This document shows, in pieces, positions 32,424 to 43,246 of a stretch of DNA of 64,000 nt. The stretch is from Galeruca laticollis (Eukaryota; Arthropoda; Insecta; Coleoptera; Chrysomelidae). The stretch spans positions 134,935,423 through 134,999,422 of the forward strand of contig OY998181.1 of the NCBI GenBank assembly GCA_963921935.1, in the 5' to 3' direction. Positions within the stretch are counted from its first letter, which is position 1. The number at the start of each line of letters is the position of its first letter. Under the pieces are notes generated by a model, which was not told where the DNA came from, ran no database searches, and saw nothing but the letters and a program-made list of their open reading frames with translations. Both the position numbers and the translations under genes were made by a program.

Positions 32424-32984
32424 ATGTTCCTGACAGGGAATGAACCAGGGATGGACCTTAACTCACATAGCCATTTTCCATCCTTACCGCAAGAAATGAT
32501 GCAAAATAACGCAGGAATACAAGTGCCTCAAACACGTATGAATCAGCCGCTCCAGTTTTCATATATATCCCCACAAACATCAACTTACCCAAATCAAACT
32601 CCATTCTATGGTTTCAGCACCCAGGAACAACAAATGCACCCTCCTCAAACGTGTCAAAATTCAAACTACGTCGTGACAGCTCTGACGAACTCAAACTCGA
32701 ATCAAACAAATTCAAGAATTACTACAAACCCAGATTTGCCGAGCCCGAGCGACGAAGATGAAATGATTAGCGAGGATGAAGAAGTGACACCCAAACATAC
32801 CTGGCAAGTTGCGACAAATAAAAGAAAACAAATGAACCGTCAAAACTCAAATGACAAAGCACCCCAAATTCAAACCTCAAATAGATTTCATCTTCTCCAT
32901 AATGAAGAGACCAACGAAAATGGGAAAACATCAGATGAAAATGTTAGAGATAACGATAACACTCCTGACGATCCACTACCTCCA

Positions 32985-33047
<63 letters not shown>

Positions 33048-33707
33048 TCTGTTGTAGACTTCAAAGCAATGGTAAAAGCTCTATCAGCTGTAACTGGTCA
33101 AAACACTTTTACAACAAAGGCACTAGCAAACAACACGATTAAGATAAACACAACAACACCCGACACCTATAGAAAGTTGATCCACTATGTACGTGAAGAA
33201 AAGATAAACCATCACACATACCAGATAAAGCAGGAAAGAGCCTATAGAATAGTAATAAGAGGACTACATCATTCTGTACCTTTAGAAGACATTAAAAAAG
33301 AATTAGAAGATAAAAGCCACTGTGTAAGAAACCTAATTAACATTAAACATAGAGTTACCAAAGAACCTCTTCCAATGTTTTTCGTCGATTTGGAACCAAA
33401 TAAAAACAACAAAGAAATTTTCAAAGTACTTCTGTCCAGTAAAATCAAAATAGAGCCTCCACGAAAGAACACACTTGTTCAATGTACAAGATGCCAAGAC
33501 TATAACCACTCAAAAACGTACTGCAGGCGTCCCTTCAAATGTGTCAAATGTGGTGAATCTCACGATACCAAAACATGTTCAAAGCCTAACAATAATCCAG
33601 CCAAATGTGCTCTTTGTCAAGGAGATCATCCGGCAAATTATAAAGGCTGCACAGTATATCAAGACCTAATTGTAACAAGAAACAAAACACATGTACCAAA
33701 CCCATAA
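32424..33707 (+). CDS. Jockey ORF1 (gag-like) with poly(Ile-Tyr) expansion
   Basis: Open 427-residue ORF, the RNA-binding partner of the Jockey ORF2 enzyme. N-terminal low-complexity region rich in Q, N and P, then an acidic SPSDEDEMISEDEEV. Residues about 189-208 are an (IY)n run encoded by the microsatellite at 32988-33046. It is followed by VVDFKAMVKALSAV, KTYQIKQERAYRIVIRGLHH (PRE_C2HC region) and CCHC-like knuckles CTRCQDYNHSKTYC, CVKCGESHDTKTC and CALCQGDHPANYKGC (33480-33650). In relatives PPPI(Y/F) is directly followed by a short residue stretch before VVDF, so the repeat expands a natural IY codon pair without breaking the frame. Start at 32424 is the first ATG in frame. Confidence 0.8.
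32988..33046. repeat. (AT)n microsatellite inside Jockey ORF1
   Basis: 59 nt, about 29 AT units. No frame of (AT)n contains a stop, so it reads as alternating Ile and Tyr. Confidence 0.95.
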
Positions 33708-33892
33708 CCCACTCATAACCAACAAACTACACAAAACAGGCAAATCAATGCACAAGCAACCAATAATTCACCTGCACAAACAACCAATAACAACTCTAAT
33801 CTATCTGAATTGTTATCTACCTTCCCAACTAATTAATCAAAACGACATGATACTTAATATGCTAACAACAGTTATAAATAAAATAACCAATG

Positions 33893-34540
33893 GCTAAATC
33901 AATTAGAATTACATCGTAGAACGCAAACGGTATTAGTAACCATATACAAGAGATCATCATATTCCTAAACATGAACAAAATTGATGGAATGCTAATATCA
34001 GAAAGCCACTCTACAAATAAAACTGTCATTAATATACCATACCACAACGTCTACTTTACTAACCACCCTGATGGAACTGCACATGCAGGCACCACAATCA
34101 TAATCAGATCAACTCTAAAACATCATATTCTTCAGTCTTATACAACGAATAAAATTCAATGTACAGCTGTTAAAATTGAAAGCTTATCTAGACCAACGAC
34201 ACTTGTAGCTATATACAGCCCACCACGACATAACATAACACAGGATTAATACAACGACCTATTTATAACACTTGATACGAATTACTTAATAGCGGGTGAC
34301 TGGAATGCTAAGCATACAATCTGGGGATCCAGGCTAATTACACCAGAAGGCAGAAAATTACTGAAAAGGTGCAACAACATCAAATGAACATCCTGTCCAC
34401 TGGTGAACCAACCTATTGGCCAGCTGACACCAACAAGATTCCGGATTTGCTAGACTTCGCTCTAATGAAAGGCATAACATTTACTGCGATATTGAACCTA
34501 GTTTCGATCTAAACTCGGACCACAGCCCAATCATCATTAC
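33893..34540 (+). pseudogene. Jockey endonuclease domain, damaged
   Basis: MAKSIRITS at 33891, a stop (TAG) at about 33918 where relatives have a Trp (W of WNANGI), then NANGISNHIQEIIIFLNMNK, MLISESHST (active-site Glu), TAHAGTTIIIRSTLKHH, VAIYSPPRH, then after a stop at 34247 LIAGDWNAKHTIWGSR (catalytic GDWNAKH) and SDHSPIII-like residues near 34515. At least four lesions (stops and shifts near 34247, 34385, 34430). Confidence 0.75.
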
Positions 34541-34541
34541 T

Positions 34542-35636
34542 TTGAGTACCAAGCCGATTTGGAGAAAACCCCAACCCAGACTCTGCAATAAGAAAACTGA
34601 TTGGAACCAATTCCAGGAACATATTAATGAAAACATCAAATTAAACTGGCAATTAAGAAATCAACATGAAATTGAAGAGGCAGTACAACATATAACAACG
34701 TTGATTCAAGAAGCATCCTGGCTCGCTACACCAACAAGTGACAAAGTGGTAGATCAAACATACAATATTCCTCTTCGTATAAAAGAACTTGTCAAAGAGA
34801 AACGTAGAGCACGTAGAATATGGCAAAACGACAGAAACATAGTCGACAAAACGCTCCTTAATAATCTAACCCGTAAACTACGTAGAAATATCCAAGAAAC
34901 CAGAAACGATTCATTCCAAAGGTACTTATCAGAACTATCACCGGAGGACCACTCATTGTGGAAAGCAACAAAAAAAATTAAAAGGCCTATCGTGAGTGTC
35001 CCTCCGATAAGGGGATCTGATGGTACCTGGGCCCGATCGAATGCAGAAAAAGTAAACACCTTTGCTGAATACCTTCATAAAATATTCACTACTCCACATG
35101 AAGCCAATAATGAAGATGATAACATAAACCAGTTCCTAGAAGCACCTGGCCAACTATCGCCCTCATTAAAATCATTTTCTCCTACTGAAGTGCGCAAGGA
35201 AATACGCTACCTTAACTTACACAAGGCACCGGGCTTCGATCTCATAGTCGCTGATTTAAGAAAGAACATTCAACGACCCAACAATGTCATAGAATAGTGA
35301 ATAAAATAAAACATAGCCTGGAAGACAAGGAATTATGTGTGTCTGTGTTTTTCGATATACGACAAGCATTTGATAGAGTATGGCACAGCGGCCTCCTCTA
35401 CAAAATTAAAAAACATCTACCGGGCCAACTATATCTCCTCTTAAAATCATATCTAAACGATCGACACATTCAAATAAAATTTGAAGATGGACTCTCAACT
35501 TTCCATCAAATTGAAACTGGAGTACCACAAGGCAGTGTCCTAGGCCCTTTCTTATACTTGTTATATACGGCAGATGTACCAACTACCAATGAAACGCTTA
35601 TAGCAACATTTGCTGATGATACGGCAATTATGTCAT
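34542..35636 (+). pseudogene. Jockey RT, first copy (J1), internally deleted
   Basis: PIWRKPQPRLCNKKTDWNQF to YLNLHKAPGFDLIVAD is the pre-RT and start of RT. At about 35253 the reading jumps from IVAD to LRKNIQRPNNVIE, a deletion of about 265 bp relative to the copy at 35653 (junction at shared GA). Then NKIKHSLEDKELCVSVFFDI, FDIRQAFDRVWHSGLLYK, GVPQGSVLGPFLYLLY and the complete catalytic box IATFADDTAIMS (about 35599-35636). It is the only one of the three copies with FADD intact. The junction at 35636 leads into the tip of pogo-like B. Confidence 0.85.
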
Positions 35637-35652
35637 TATTGGGTGGTTTACC
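35636..35652. repeat. 17-bp tip of pogo-like B captured in Jockey RT
   Basis: TTATTGGGTGGTTTACC matches the right terminus of pogo-like B (43229-43245). Upstream is Jockey (ATTATGTCAT), downstream is the second RT copy. Confidence 0.85.
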
Positions 35653-37012
35653 TTACCTTAACTTACACAAGGCACCGGGCTTCCATCTCATAGTCGCTGA
35701 AGTACTGAAAAACCTTCCTAGAAAAGAGGTTGTATTGCTGACTACAATCTACAACAGTATGCTTAGATTAAGCCATTATCCTATCCAGTGGAAACTTGCA
35801 CATATAATAATGATCAATAAACTTGGTAAGCCACCAACAGAAGCAAGTTCTTACCGACCAATAAGCCTTCTCCCCATAATGTCTAAAGTATTCGAACGCC
35901 TCATCCTAAATAGAATCGAACCTACAATTCCTATTGATGATCTCATCCCAGACTACCAATTTGGATTTAAGAAAGAACATTCAACGACCCAACAATGTCA
36001 TAGAATAGTGAATAAAATAAAACATAGCCTGGAAGACAAGGAATTATGTGTGTCTGTGTTTTTCGATATACGACAAGCATTTGATAGAGTATGGCACAGC
36101 GGCCTCCTCTACAAAATTAAAAAACATCTACCGGGCCAACTATATCTCCTCTTAAAATCATATCTAAACGATCGACACTTTCAAATAAAATTTGAAGATG
36201 AACTCTCAACTTTCCATCAAATTAAAACTGGAGTACCACAAGGCAGTGTCCTAGGCCCTTTCTTATACTTGTTATATACGGCAGATGTACCAACTACCAA
36301 TGAAACGCTTATGCTGATGATACGGCAATTATGTCATCTAATACTGATCCTAACACAGCTTCCAACCAACTTCAAAATCATCTAACTCTCCTGCAATCAT
36401 GGTTAAAAAAATGGAAGATTGAGGTCAACACTAATAAATCTAACCAAATCACTTTCACCACAAAACAGTGTGCCTGTCCGCAAGTTACCATTAATGATGA
36501 TGCAATACCGATATGCAACGAAGTCAAATATCTTGGTCTTCATTTAGACCAAAAACTGACATGGAAAACTCACATAAAAGCTAAAAGAAAACAACTTGAT
36601 ATAAAAATTAAAAATATGTATTGGCTAATTAACAAAAAATCTCAACTATCTAAAAGCAAAATCTTAATCTATAAAACCATACTAACACCTATATGGACAT
36701 ACGGCATTGAATTGTGGGGTTGCAGCAAACCATCTAACACCAAGATCCTGCAGTCCTTCCAATCTAAAACCATACGTCTATTAATAAATGCTCCATGGTA
36801 TGTTTCAAATGACACTACACACAGAGATCTAAGAATACCATATATCAAAGACATCATCACAACTCGCTCAAATAAATACAGAAAGCGATGCACAGATCAT
36901 AGCAATCAACTTATTAGTAACTTGTTCAACCTACCATCAGAAGAAAGAAGTCTAAAAAGACTTTGGCCCGAAGATCTGTAAAAATCTAGAGAACCGTTAA
37001 TGGATGGTACCT
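35653..37012 (+). pseudogene. Jockey RT, second copy (J2)
   Basis: LNLHKAPGFHLIVAEVLKNL opens the RT; SYRPISLLPIMSKVFERLIL, DYQFGFKKEHSTTQQCHRIV, VSVFFDIRQAFDRVWHS, GVPQGSVLGPFLYLLY follow. Compared with J1 the catalytic box has lost 10 nt (ACGCTTATGCTGATGATACG against ACGCTTATAGCAACATTTGC...), which removes ATF and breaks the frame before DDT. The C terminus resumes at 36331 (NTDPNTASNQLQNHLTLLQS; thumb and CKYLGLHLDQKLTWKTHI) and ends with LKRLWPEDL at 36981. Very similar to J3; scattered substitutions (for example DRHFQ for DRHIQ). Confidence 0.85.
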
Positions 37013-37103
37013 GATTCAAGCCACCAACCCACATTATTCTATTTACTTATTACTCTATATTGTAGTAGATTGTAAATTTGCAGTTGAATAAATAAAAAAA
37101 TAA
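37013..37103 (+). other. Jockey 3' UTR and A-rich tail
   Basis: Includes a 79-81-bp segment absent from the third copy (J3), then TTGAATAAATAAAAAAATAA. Confidence 0.7.
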
Positions 37104-37784
37104 AAAATTCTCAGAAGTAGGAAATTAAAACATACCGTGTTTTTCGATTGAAGGGCAGTATACTTTAACACTGACTCACCATTTATCACTTTATTAAATA
37201 TAAGTTAGACCATCTACTATATTATCCAATCAAAATGCAGGAATTCCTCATATTTCACCATCTTTCCTCATATCATCTACCATTTCACCAGAATATTGCC
37301 TTTTCCAATACCAAAATCAATTCCAGTACGTAGATTCGTCTAAAATTTATTAGAAATTATTAGTTTTTTCTAAAAATTATTAATGTTAGTCATATATACC
37401 AGGAGAAACAATTCAAGTCAGCTCATTGTCTACTACATACAAAAGCTGGAGTGCGTTCAGAAATATTAGGGGAGACCGGGGATGATTTGGACACGGGGAT
37501 GATTTAGACACGGGGATATAATGGACAAGTTTAAATTTCCCTCCTAAATAGAAGCTTCGACGTTATGTTTTATGTTTCTAATCGTTAATACCTTAAATAA
37601 TCTGTTGGCAAACGGACGTTGGCACGGAGTGAGTTTTGTTGTTAGCACCATTTTTCGTTGTTTAGGCAGTTGTAGGTAACTTGTTAAGGTGAGATTATAA
37701 CCGTTTATCTAAAATTTGTTAAGGTAATAATTTGTTTTACCGCTTCTGTCTGTATCTTTGATGTTTAAGATTATATGTTTGTTG
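37104..37784 (+). repeat. Segmental duplicate of pogo-like C 5' end and its flank
   Basis: Nearly identical to 45910-46574. It includes 365 bp of flank plus the first about 316 bp of pogo-like C (element start 37469 after TA 37467-37468). Because the flank is shared, this is a genomic duplication, not an independent insertion. Here the 17-bp unit GGGGATGATTTRGACAC occurs twice before GGGGATATAATGGACA; the other copy has it once. The duplicate ends exactly at pogo-like B. Confidence 0.9.
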
Positions 37785-38584
37785 GTAAACCACCCAGTCT
37801 TTGACACCTAGCCAGTTATCGATACTTTCAAATTCATTCTACTGAAATAAGAAAAGTTTTGCTTCAAAATATAAGATCTGCAAATAGTTGGATTCCTTGA
37901 TATATGTGGCAACTGAGCAACACATTTTGTGCCATTATTAGCCGCCATTCCATCATAGTATGTGGATGAAGTCAACAGGTGCATCATTTGTTTATAATTG
38001 TGCCCATTGTTAGAAATATTTTTAAGGTAAGGATATGAAAAAATATTTATTATAACCTTTATTTCGTATGAACTATAAATTGTCTATATTTCTACCCAAT
38101 CAATATGCTCTGATAGGGAGACATATCAAATCTAACATAACCTATAAATATTTTTACTGAGAAAAACCCAAGTGTCAATTAATGGTACACAAAAAATCAT
38201 TTTATACCAGTTATTGACACATGTGTCGAACACTAGAACATCAATATTTTTCGGGTTGAGTTGCTTGTAGATCTCCGTCAAAAGGTGGTTTTAAATATAT
38301 AATTTTCATTTTCTATAACCTACAATGTCCAGTTATCGACAGTAGTGTCAATTACTGGACAAGAACATGTCAATAATTGGGTTGAACACTTTTCAGGTAT
38401 GGCCCCAAAGAAGAATTATAAACCGGAGCAAATGGCTGCAGCTCTTGGAGCTCTCGAGAGGGGAATAAATGTTTCTGCTGCAGCTAAAGAGTTTAATGTG
38501 CCAAGAGTAACACTTCTTTATAAATGGAAAGGAAAGAGTCCAAGAGAATGTTCAATGGGACCATTAACCCTTAACCGGGGACCT

Positions 38585-38603
38585 GGGGTGTTGTCAACAC
38601 CCC
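38585..38603. repeat. Subterminal palindrome 1 of piggyBac-C
   Basis: GGGGTGTTGTCAACACCCC, 17 bp inside the left terminus, the same offset as in piggyBac-B. Confidence 0.8.
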
Positions 38604-38754
38604 TCGTGAAGATTTGTAGATATAATTAGCATGTCTTGTTAATGCCAACTTTGAGGTTGGCAGTATCTTCCTGTTAGTTGTCATTCTATGCTAACATAAC
38701 CTCACAATTTCGTTTTTGTGTGATTTGTAGCTGTAAAGTCGTTTTTTAAACGTT

Positions 38755-38772
38755 GGGGTGTCATCATACCCC
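38755..38772. repeat. Subterminal palindrome 2 of piggyBac-C
   Basis: GGGGTGTCATCATACCCC then a C run and CTGACCAGTTGC, a block repeated next to palindrome 3. Confidence 0.75.
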
Positions 38773-38814
38773 CCCCCCCTGACCAGTTGCGGTTTTATAA
38801 CTAACTAGTGTAAA

Positions 38815-40583
38815 ATGTGTAGCAAAACGTTTAGAAGCTATGAAGAAGAACAAGAATATTTACAAAGCCTCTTGCTTGAATCGGAAGATCGCCCGACATT
38901 TTATGATGACTCTGATGGGGAAGAAATAGCTTGTTTAGAAGAACGGAGTGACAGCGAAAGTGAGCAAGAAGTTTCAAATTCTTCCGAAAGTGATGCTGAA
39001 CAAAGTGTTCATCACGATACACCATTTTACTTAGGCAAAGATAAGAAAACGAAATGGACAAAAATGTGCGGATCAAGTAAAGTAAGAACACGTGCCCAAA
39101 ACATAATCAGAGACTTGCCTGGAGTAAGGAATGTTGCTAGGGATGTAAAAACACCAGTAGATTGTTTTTTTCTTTTTTTTGATGATGGAATGGTACAAGA
39201 TATTACAAAATTCACGAATATTTACATCCAAACTGTTTGTGGTAACTATAAAAATTACAGCGATGTGAAACCTACGGATGAAACAGAAATTATTTCTTTT
39301 GTGGGACTTCTGATTTTAGCTGGTGCTCAACGTGCCGGTCATCAGAATCTTGAAGACTTATGGGATCAAAGCGGTTTTGGAATAGAAATATTCTATACGA
39401 CAATGTCTCTAAAACGCTTCCTTTTTCTGCTACGTTGTTTACGATTCGATGATGTTCGCAATCGAACCGAAAGGAGGGCGTTAGAGATAAGATGGCTGCG
39501 TTTAGGAATATTTTTGAAACCTTTGAAAAAAATTGCCAAAAACATTATTCAGTTGGAGAATACACCACTGTAGACGAACAACTTGTAGCATTTCGTGGAA
39601 AATGTCCATTTCGCCAATACATCCCAAGCAAACCGGCAAAATATGGCGTAAAAATCTTGACCTTATGTGATTCCACAACATGGTATACACTAAGTATGGA
39701 GGTGTATGTTGGTACGCAACCTGACGGTCCTTATCTTGTTTCAAATAGTGCCAAAGATGTTGTTATGAGGTTGGCGAAGCCAATTGCAGGAACGAATCGC
39801 AATATAACGGCTGACAACTGGTTTTGTAGTGTACCATTGCTAGAAGAATTATTCAAAATCAAACTAACATTAGTTGGGACATTACGTAAAAATAAAAAGG
39901 AACTTCCGTTAGAGTTAGTGAATACAAAAAATCGACCACTCAAAAGCAGCATGTTTGCGTTTCAAGACAATATGACATTAGTGTCATATGTTCCCAAAAA
40001 GAATAAAAATGTTTTAGCCATATCTTCTATGCATTTTGATGACTCTATTGACCCTAAAACAGGAGGTGAGTGCAAACCTGAAATCATAACATGGTATAAC
40101 GCAACTAAAGCTGGAGTCGACGTAGTAGACGAAATGTGTGCCACATATTCTACATCAAGAAGAACAAGGCGCTGGCTTATGGCCCTCTTTTATAGATTGC
40201 TTGACATTGCTGGAATAAATGCTCAAGTTATTTACGAAGCTAATAACGGTCCAAGGAAAGTTGTAAGAAGATTGTTTCTGCGTGATCTTGGAATAGCATT
40301 AGTCCGACCTCAAATTAAAAAACGGGCGTCTAACATGCACATACCTAGAACCCTGCGAGAAAAAGCTGCTAGAATATCAGGATCACAAAAAGATGTACAT
40401 TCAGCTGGGGTGAGCAAAGAGATTCCTGAAGAAATTACTGTAACAAAACCAGGAAGATGTGTAGTTTGTCCTAGAAATAAAGACATTAAGACTAAATATT
40501 TTTGCTTTGACTGCAAAAAGCGGATGTGTTTGAATCACATGATCAACATTTGTAAAAATTGTCAAGAAAACAAAAATAATTAA
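38815..40583 (+). pseudogene. piggyBac-C transposase, single 1-nt frameshift
   Basis: piggyBac transposase of about 589 residues in two frames overlapping at 39492-39573. N terminus MCSKTFRSYEEEQEYLQSLL with acidic stretch EIACLEERSDSESEQE, then TPFYLGKDKKTKWTKMC. Shift at about 39485-39490: RRALE must continue DKMAAFRNIFETFEKN, one base is missing. Core: YTTVDEQLVAFRGKCPFRQY (first Asp), NITADNWFCSVPLLEELFK (second Asp), WYNATKAGVDVVDEMCATYS (third Asp). The C-terminal zinc-binding domain is complete: GRCVVCPRNKDIKTKYFCFD, CKKRMCLNHMINICKNC. Everything else is open, so this copy was active until recently in evolutionary terms, or the missing base is a sequencing error. Confidence 0.92.
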
Positions 40584-40665
40584 AAAAAATAAATAAACAA
40601 TTGTTTTAATTTGTCGATATTATTATTTACTTCAACTAGAGTTCTCAAAAAACAATAAATAATAT

Positions 40666-40684
40666 GGGGTGTTGTGGACACCCC
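40666..40684. repeat. Subterminal palindrome 3 of piggyBac-C
   Basis: GGGGTGTTGTGGACACCCC, 44 bp inside the right terminus, followed by GCCTGACCAGTTGC. Confidence 0.8.
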
Positions 40685-42820
40685 GCCTGACCAGTTGCTT
40701 TTTAAAACTTCACCTCCCTGGTTAAGGGTTAACTACTTTGACCGCATTGGAGGAAAATATTCTAGTACAGTGGGTAATCGCGATTTCGAAACATCATTAT
40801 CCAATAACAAAAGACCAGCTGTTAGACAGTGTGGAGTATATCATAAAAGAAACAAACAGGAAAAATTCATTTATCAACGGGCGACCGGGTGAAAAATGGT
40901 ACAAATTATTCTTGAAACGACATCCCAAACTTAGTGAAAGGATATCACAAAATTTAACAACATCCAGAGAGAGTGTCACAGAAATTCAAATTCGAAATTG
41001 GTTTACCGAAATTAAGGAATACTTGTTATCAAAGAATCTCTATCAATTAACTTCCCAGCCAGAAAGAGTTTTCAATGCGGATGAAGCTGCATTTTTTTTG
41101 CAACCCAAGGGAGAAAGAGTCATTATTAAAAAAGGGGAAAAAATGTATACTTTGCTGGAAACAAAGACGAAAAAGAGAATTTAACAGTTTTAGTTACTGC
41201 AAATGCTGCTGGTACTATTGCACCACCCATGGTGGTATTCTCCTATGCAAGAATTCCCAGTCACATTGCTAACAGTAATCCTTCCACTTGGGCTATTGGC
41301 AGATCAGAAAATGGCTGGATGTGTGGTGCGACTTTTTTGAATACATTACGAACATTTTCCTACCATGGCTGAAAAATGAAAATATTGAACGTCCAATCCT
41401 ATTTTTTGTTGATGGACATGTCACTCACATGACACACCATTCATCGAAATTCTGTTCAGCTAATGGAATAGAATTATTTGTTCTATTCCCAAACTCTACA
41501 CATATGTTGCAGCCGATGGATGTTGCTGTTTTCAGACCCCTAAAAAATGCCTGGAAGTAGGAAGTTAGAAATTGGCGAATGGAAAATTCTGGAAATAAAT
41601 TTCAGAAACAGAATTTTGGTAATGTTTTCAAAAAATGTCTTATTACCATATCACATGAAACTTTGAAAAATGGATTTCGCAGATGTGGCCTATGTCCCTT
41701 CAATGTCGATAACGTAAATTTTGAAAAAGTGTCATCAAGAAATCTAGAAAATAAACAAAATCCCGAAAATATAAGACCCATTGGTCTACTGACAGAACTG
41801 GAAAACAGAATTGGTAAGAATAAAGTGATGATATTTAAAAGAAATCTCAATAACGATAAATGGGAAGGTACAGTTGAAGACACGTCTCTTTTCAAAATAT
41901 GGAAAGATCTAACACAAGAAAATATCCAAGAAATAATAATTAGAGCAGAAGAACAGGATGAAAATGAAAGAGAAACCGGAAAAAATACAAATAATGGGGA
42001 AAAACATGAAACAGTGGAAGTAAACCAAGATGGCGAATGTCTAACAAATGAAAATGGAGATTCAAACACCACTGAACCAACATGTCAATCAATTTGTACA
42101 AATCGTTTGGAGAAAAGCTTCAAAACTCCCCTCAAAGATGTAATAAATGAACAATCACTCATCAAGAGCCCTTCTTCAGTGGTGACTCAGTCGTCTATAC
42201 CATTGGACGTTCCGTCCCCCTTTAAAAGAGCGTTATTTTGGCCTGAACCTGAAGTATCTACAAGGAAGAGGAGAAGCAAAGAAAAAATACCTTCTGTAAT
42301 CACATCTGCTGCCTGGCAGGAATATCATACTAGAAAAGAAAATGAGAAGAAAAAAAAGCAAGAGGAAAAAGAACAGAAAGCTAGGGTGAGAGCGGAGAAG
42401 AAAGCAGAAAGATAAAAGGCGAAAATTGATTCAGAAAGTTCGGATGAAGAAGAATGGACTGATAGTGGCGATAGTTTGGATGATGTGACTATATCTGAAG
42501 AAAAAGAATATTGCGAGCTTGACGGAATGAACAATGTGTCCGCTGGAGACTATGTCTTAGTGAAATTCTTTGGAGGAAAAAGAAAAACAACTCAATATCG
42601 TTATGTTTGTGTTGTTCAAAATGAAGAAAATGAGATTGAAGTTATGTCAATGAAAGTATCCAATACTGAAAAAGATGTTTTTACAGTAGATGACAGTGAT
42701 GTGTCACTGGTGGAAATGTCGGCGATAATAGGAAAATTGCCATTTCCTGAAATCCTTGTAATTGGAGACAGGGTGAAATATCAATTCCCAAAACCAGTTG
42801 ACGTCTTTGAGAGCACGTAG

Positions 42821-43245
42821 GGATTCTTTTCATTTTATTATGACCTGATCTCAATTCCTGCTTACTTTTTTATTATATTCTTGCTTAAGAAAGTTAAGTC
42901 TCAATCTATTGTTTATTTTTCACACTACTTAAGTGAAATTCATATATTCATATATGTACAAGTATTGAAATGAATAAATTTTTATACTGTCAAACACTGG
43001 GTGTCAATTACTGGGTAGCCTCGAAACATGTTCTGTCAATAACTGGTACAAAAAACGACCAATACTTTAATTTTTTTACAAATATAATTTTATGATTCCC
43101 AACCATTTTCATTAGTAGAAGCGGAGAAGGACAAGTTAAGACATCATCTGGAATAAACAGAAAAAAAAACGACTTTTTCTTATCCAGTCATAAAAAAAAA
43201 TCTGAATTTTTTGTTCTAAAGGTGTCAATTATTGGGTGGTTTACC
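42821..43245. other. 3' subterminal region of pogo-like B
   Basis: No gene; polyA-like signals and three to four copies of the TGTCAATWACTGG motif near the right end. Confidence 0.6.
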
Positions 43246-43246
43246 T

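Larger units (their letters stand above)
32290..37103 (+). mobile_element. Jockey-type LINE with rearranged, duplicated RT
   Basis: ORF1 32424-33707 (gag-like, zinc knuckles), ORF2 from about 33893. The RT is scrambled: an incomplete copy (34542-35636) with an internal deletion at about 35253 is followed by a 17-bp piece of the pogo-like element B tip (35636-35652) and then a second RT copy (35653-36981) with the C terminus and 3' UTR, ending in AATAAATAAAAAAATAAAAAA. The second RT copy is nearly identical to 43247-44568. The Jockey clade is indicated by the PRE_C2HC-like ORF1 and the lack of RNase H. Confidence 0.85.
38568..40728 (+). mobile_element. piggyBac-C, near-intact, inserted in pogo-like B
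   Basis: 2,161 bp, TTAA at 38564-38567 and 40729-40732, inverted ends CCCTTAACCGGGG / CCCTTAACCAGGG. The palindrome GGGGTGTTGTCAACACCCC at 38585-38603, a variant GGGGTGTCATCATACCCC at 38755-38772 and GGGGTGTTGTGGACACCCC at 40666-40684 mirror the layout in piggyBac-B. The transposase has a single frameshift. Confidence 0.93.
38399..42820 (+). pseudogene. pogo-like B transposase (psq HTH + CENPB HTH + DDE_1)
   Basis: Start MAPKKNYKPEQMAAALGALE at 38399; residues about 8-50 are a pipsqueak HTH (NVSAAAKEFNVPRVTLLYKW). At 38567 piggyBac-C interrupts; removing it joins ECSMGPL to TTLTALEENILVQWV in frame. Then the CENPB HTH with GRPGEKWYKLFLKRHPKLSE, the DDE_1 core: RVFNADEAAFFLQPKG (first Asp, about 41069), shift near 41150, LTVLVTANAAGTIAPPMVVF, shift near 41325, FFVDGHVTHMTHHSSKFC (second Asp, about 41410) and STHMLQPMDVAVFRPLKNAW (third Asp, about 41517). 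C-terminal part 41579-42415 with RALFWPEPEVSTRKRRSKEK and a lysine/glutamate helix; a stop at 42413 and the region DYVLVKFFGGKRKTTQYRYV up to 42820. All three Asp present but several shifts. Confidence 0.85.
37784..43245 (+). mobile_element. pogo-like element B, hosting piggyBac-C
   Basis: About 5.5 kb including a 2.2-kb piggyBac. Inverted ends: GGTAAACCACCCAGTCTTTG on the left, and GGTAAACCACCCAATAATTG (rc) on the right, both followed by ACACCT. The right end lies next to TACCTTAAC of Jockey RT, which looks like a normal TA insertion, but the left end abuts pogo-like C sequence without TA, so the left flank has been exchanged. Motifs of the type TGTCAATWACTGG/CCAGTTATTGACA occur at about 37806, 38172, 38207, 38329, 38345, 38369, 42987, 43001, 43033 and 43222. 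Confidence 0.82.

Noticed and set aside
32988..33046. Possible tandem-repeat regulatory element or CRISPR-like array
   Set aside because: Plain AT dinucleotide microsatellite. No CRISPR arrays exist in this eukaryotic window.
41602..42072. 156-residue minus-strand ORF rich in Ser/Phe
   Set aside because: Antisense of the Lys/Glu-rich tail of pogo-like B transposase, a known composition effect.
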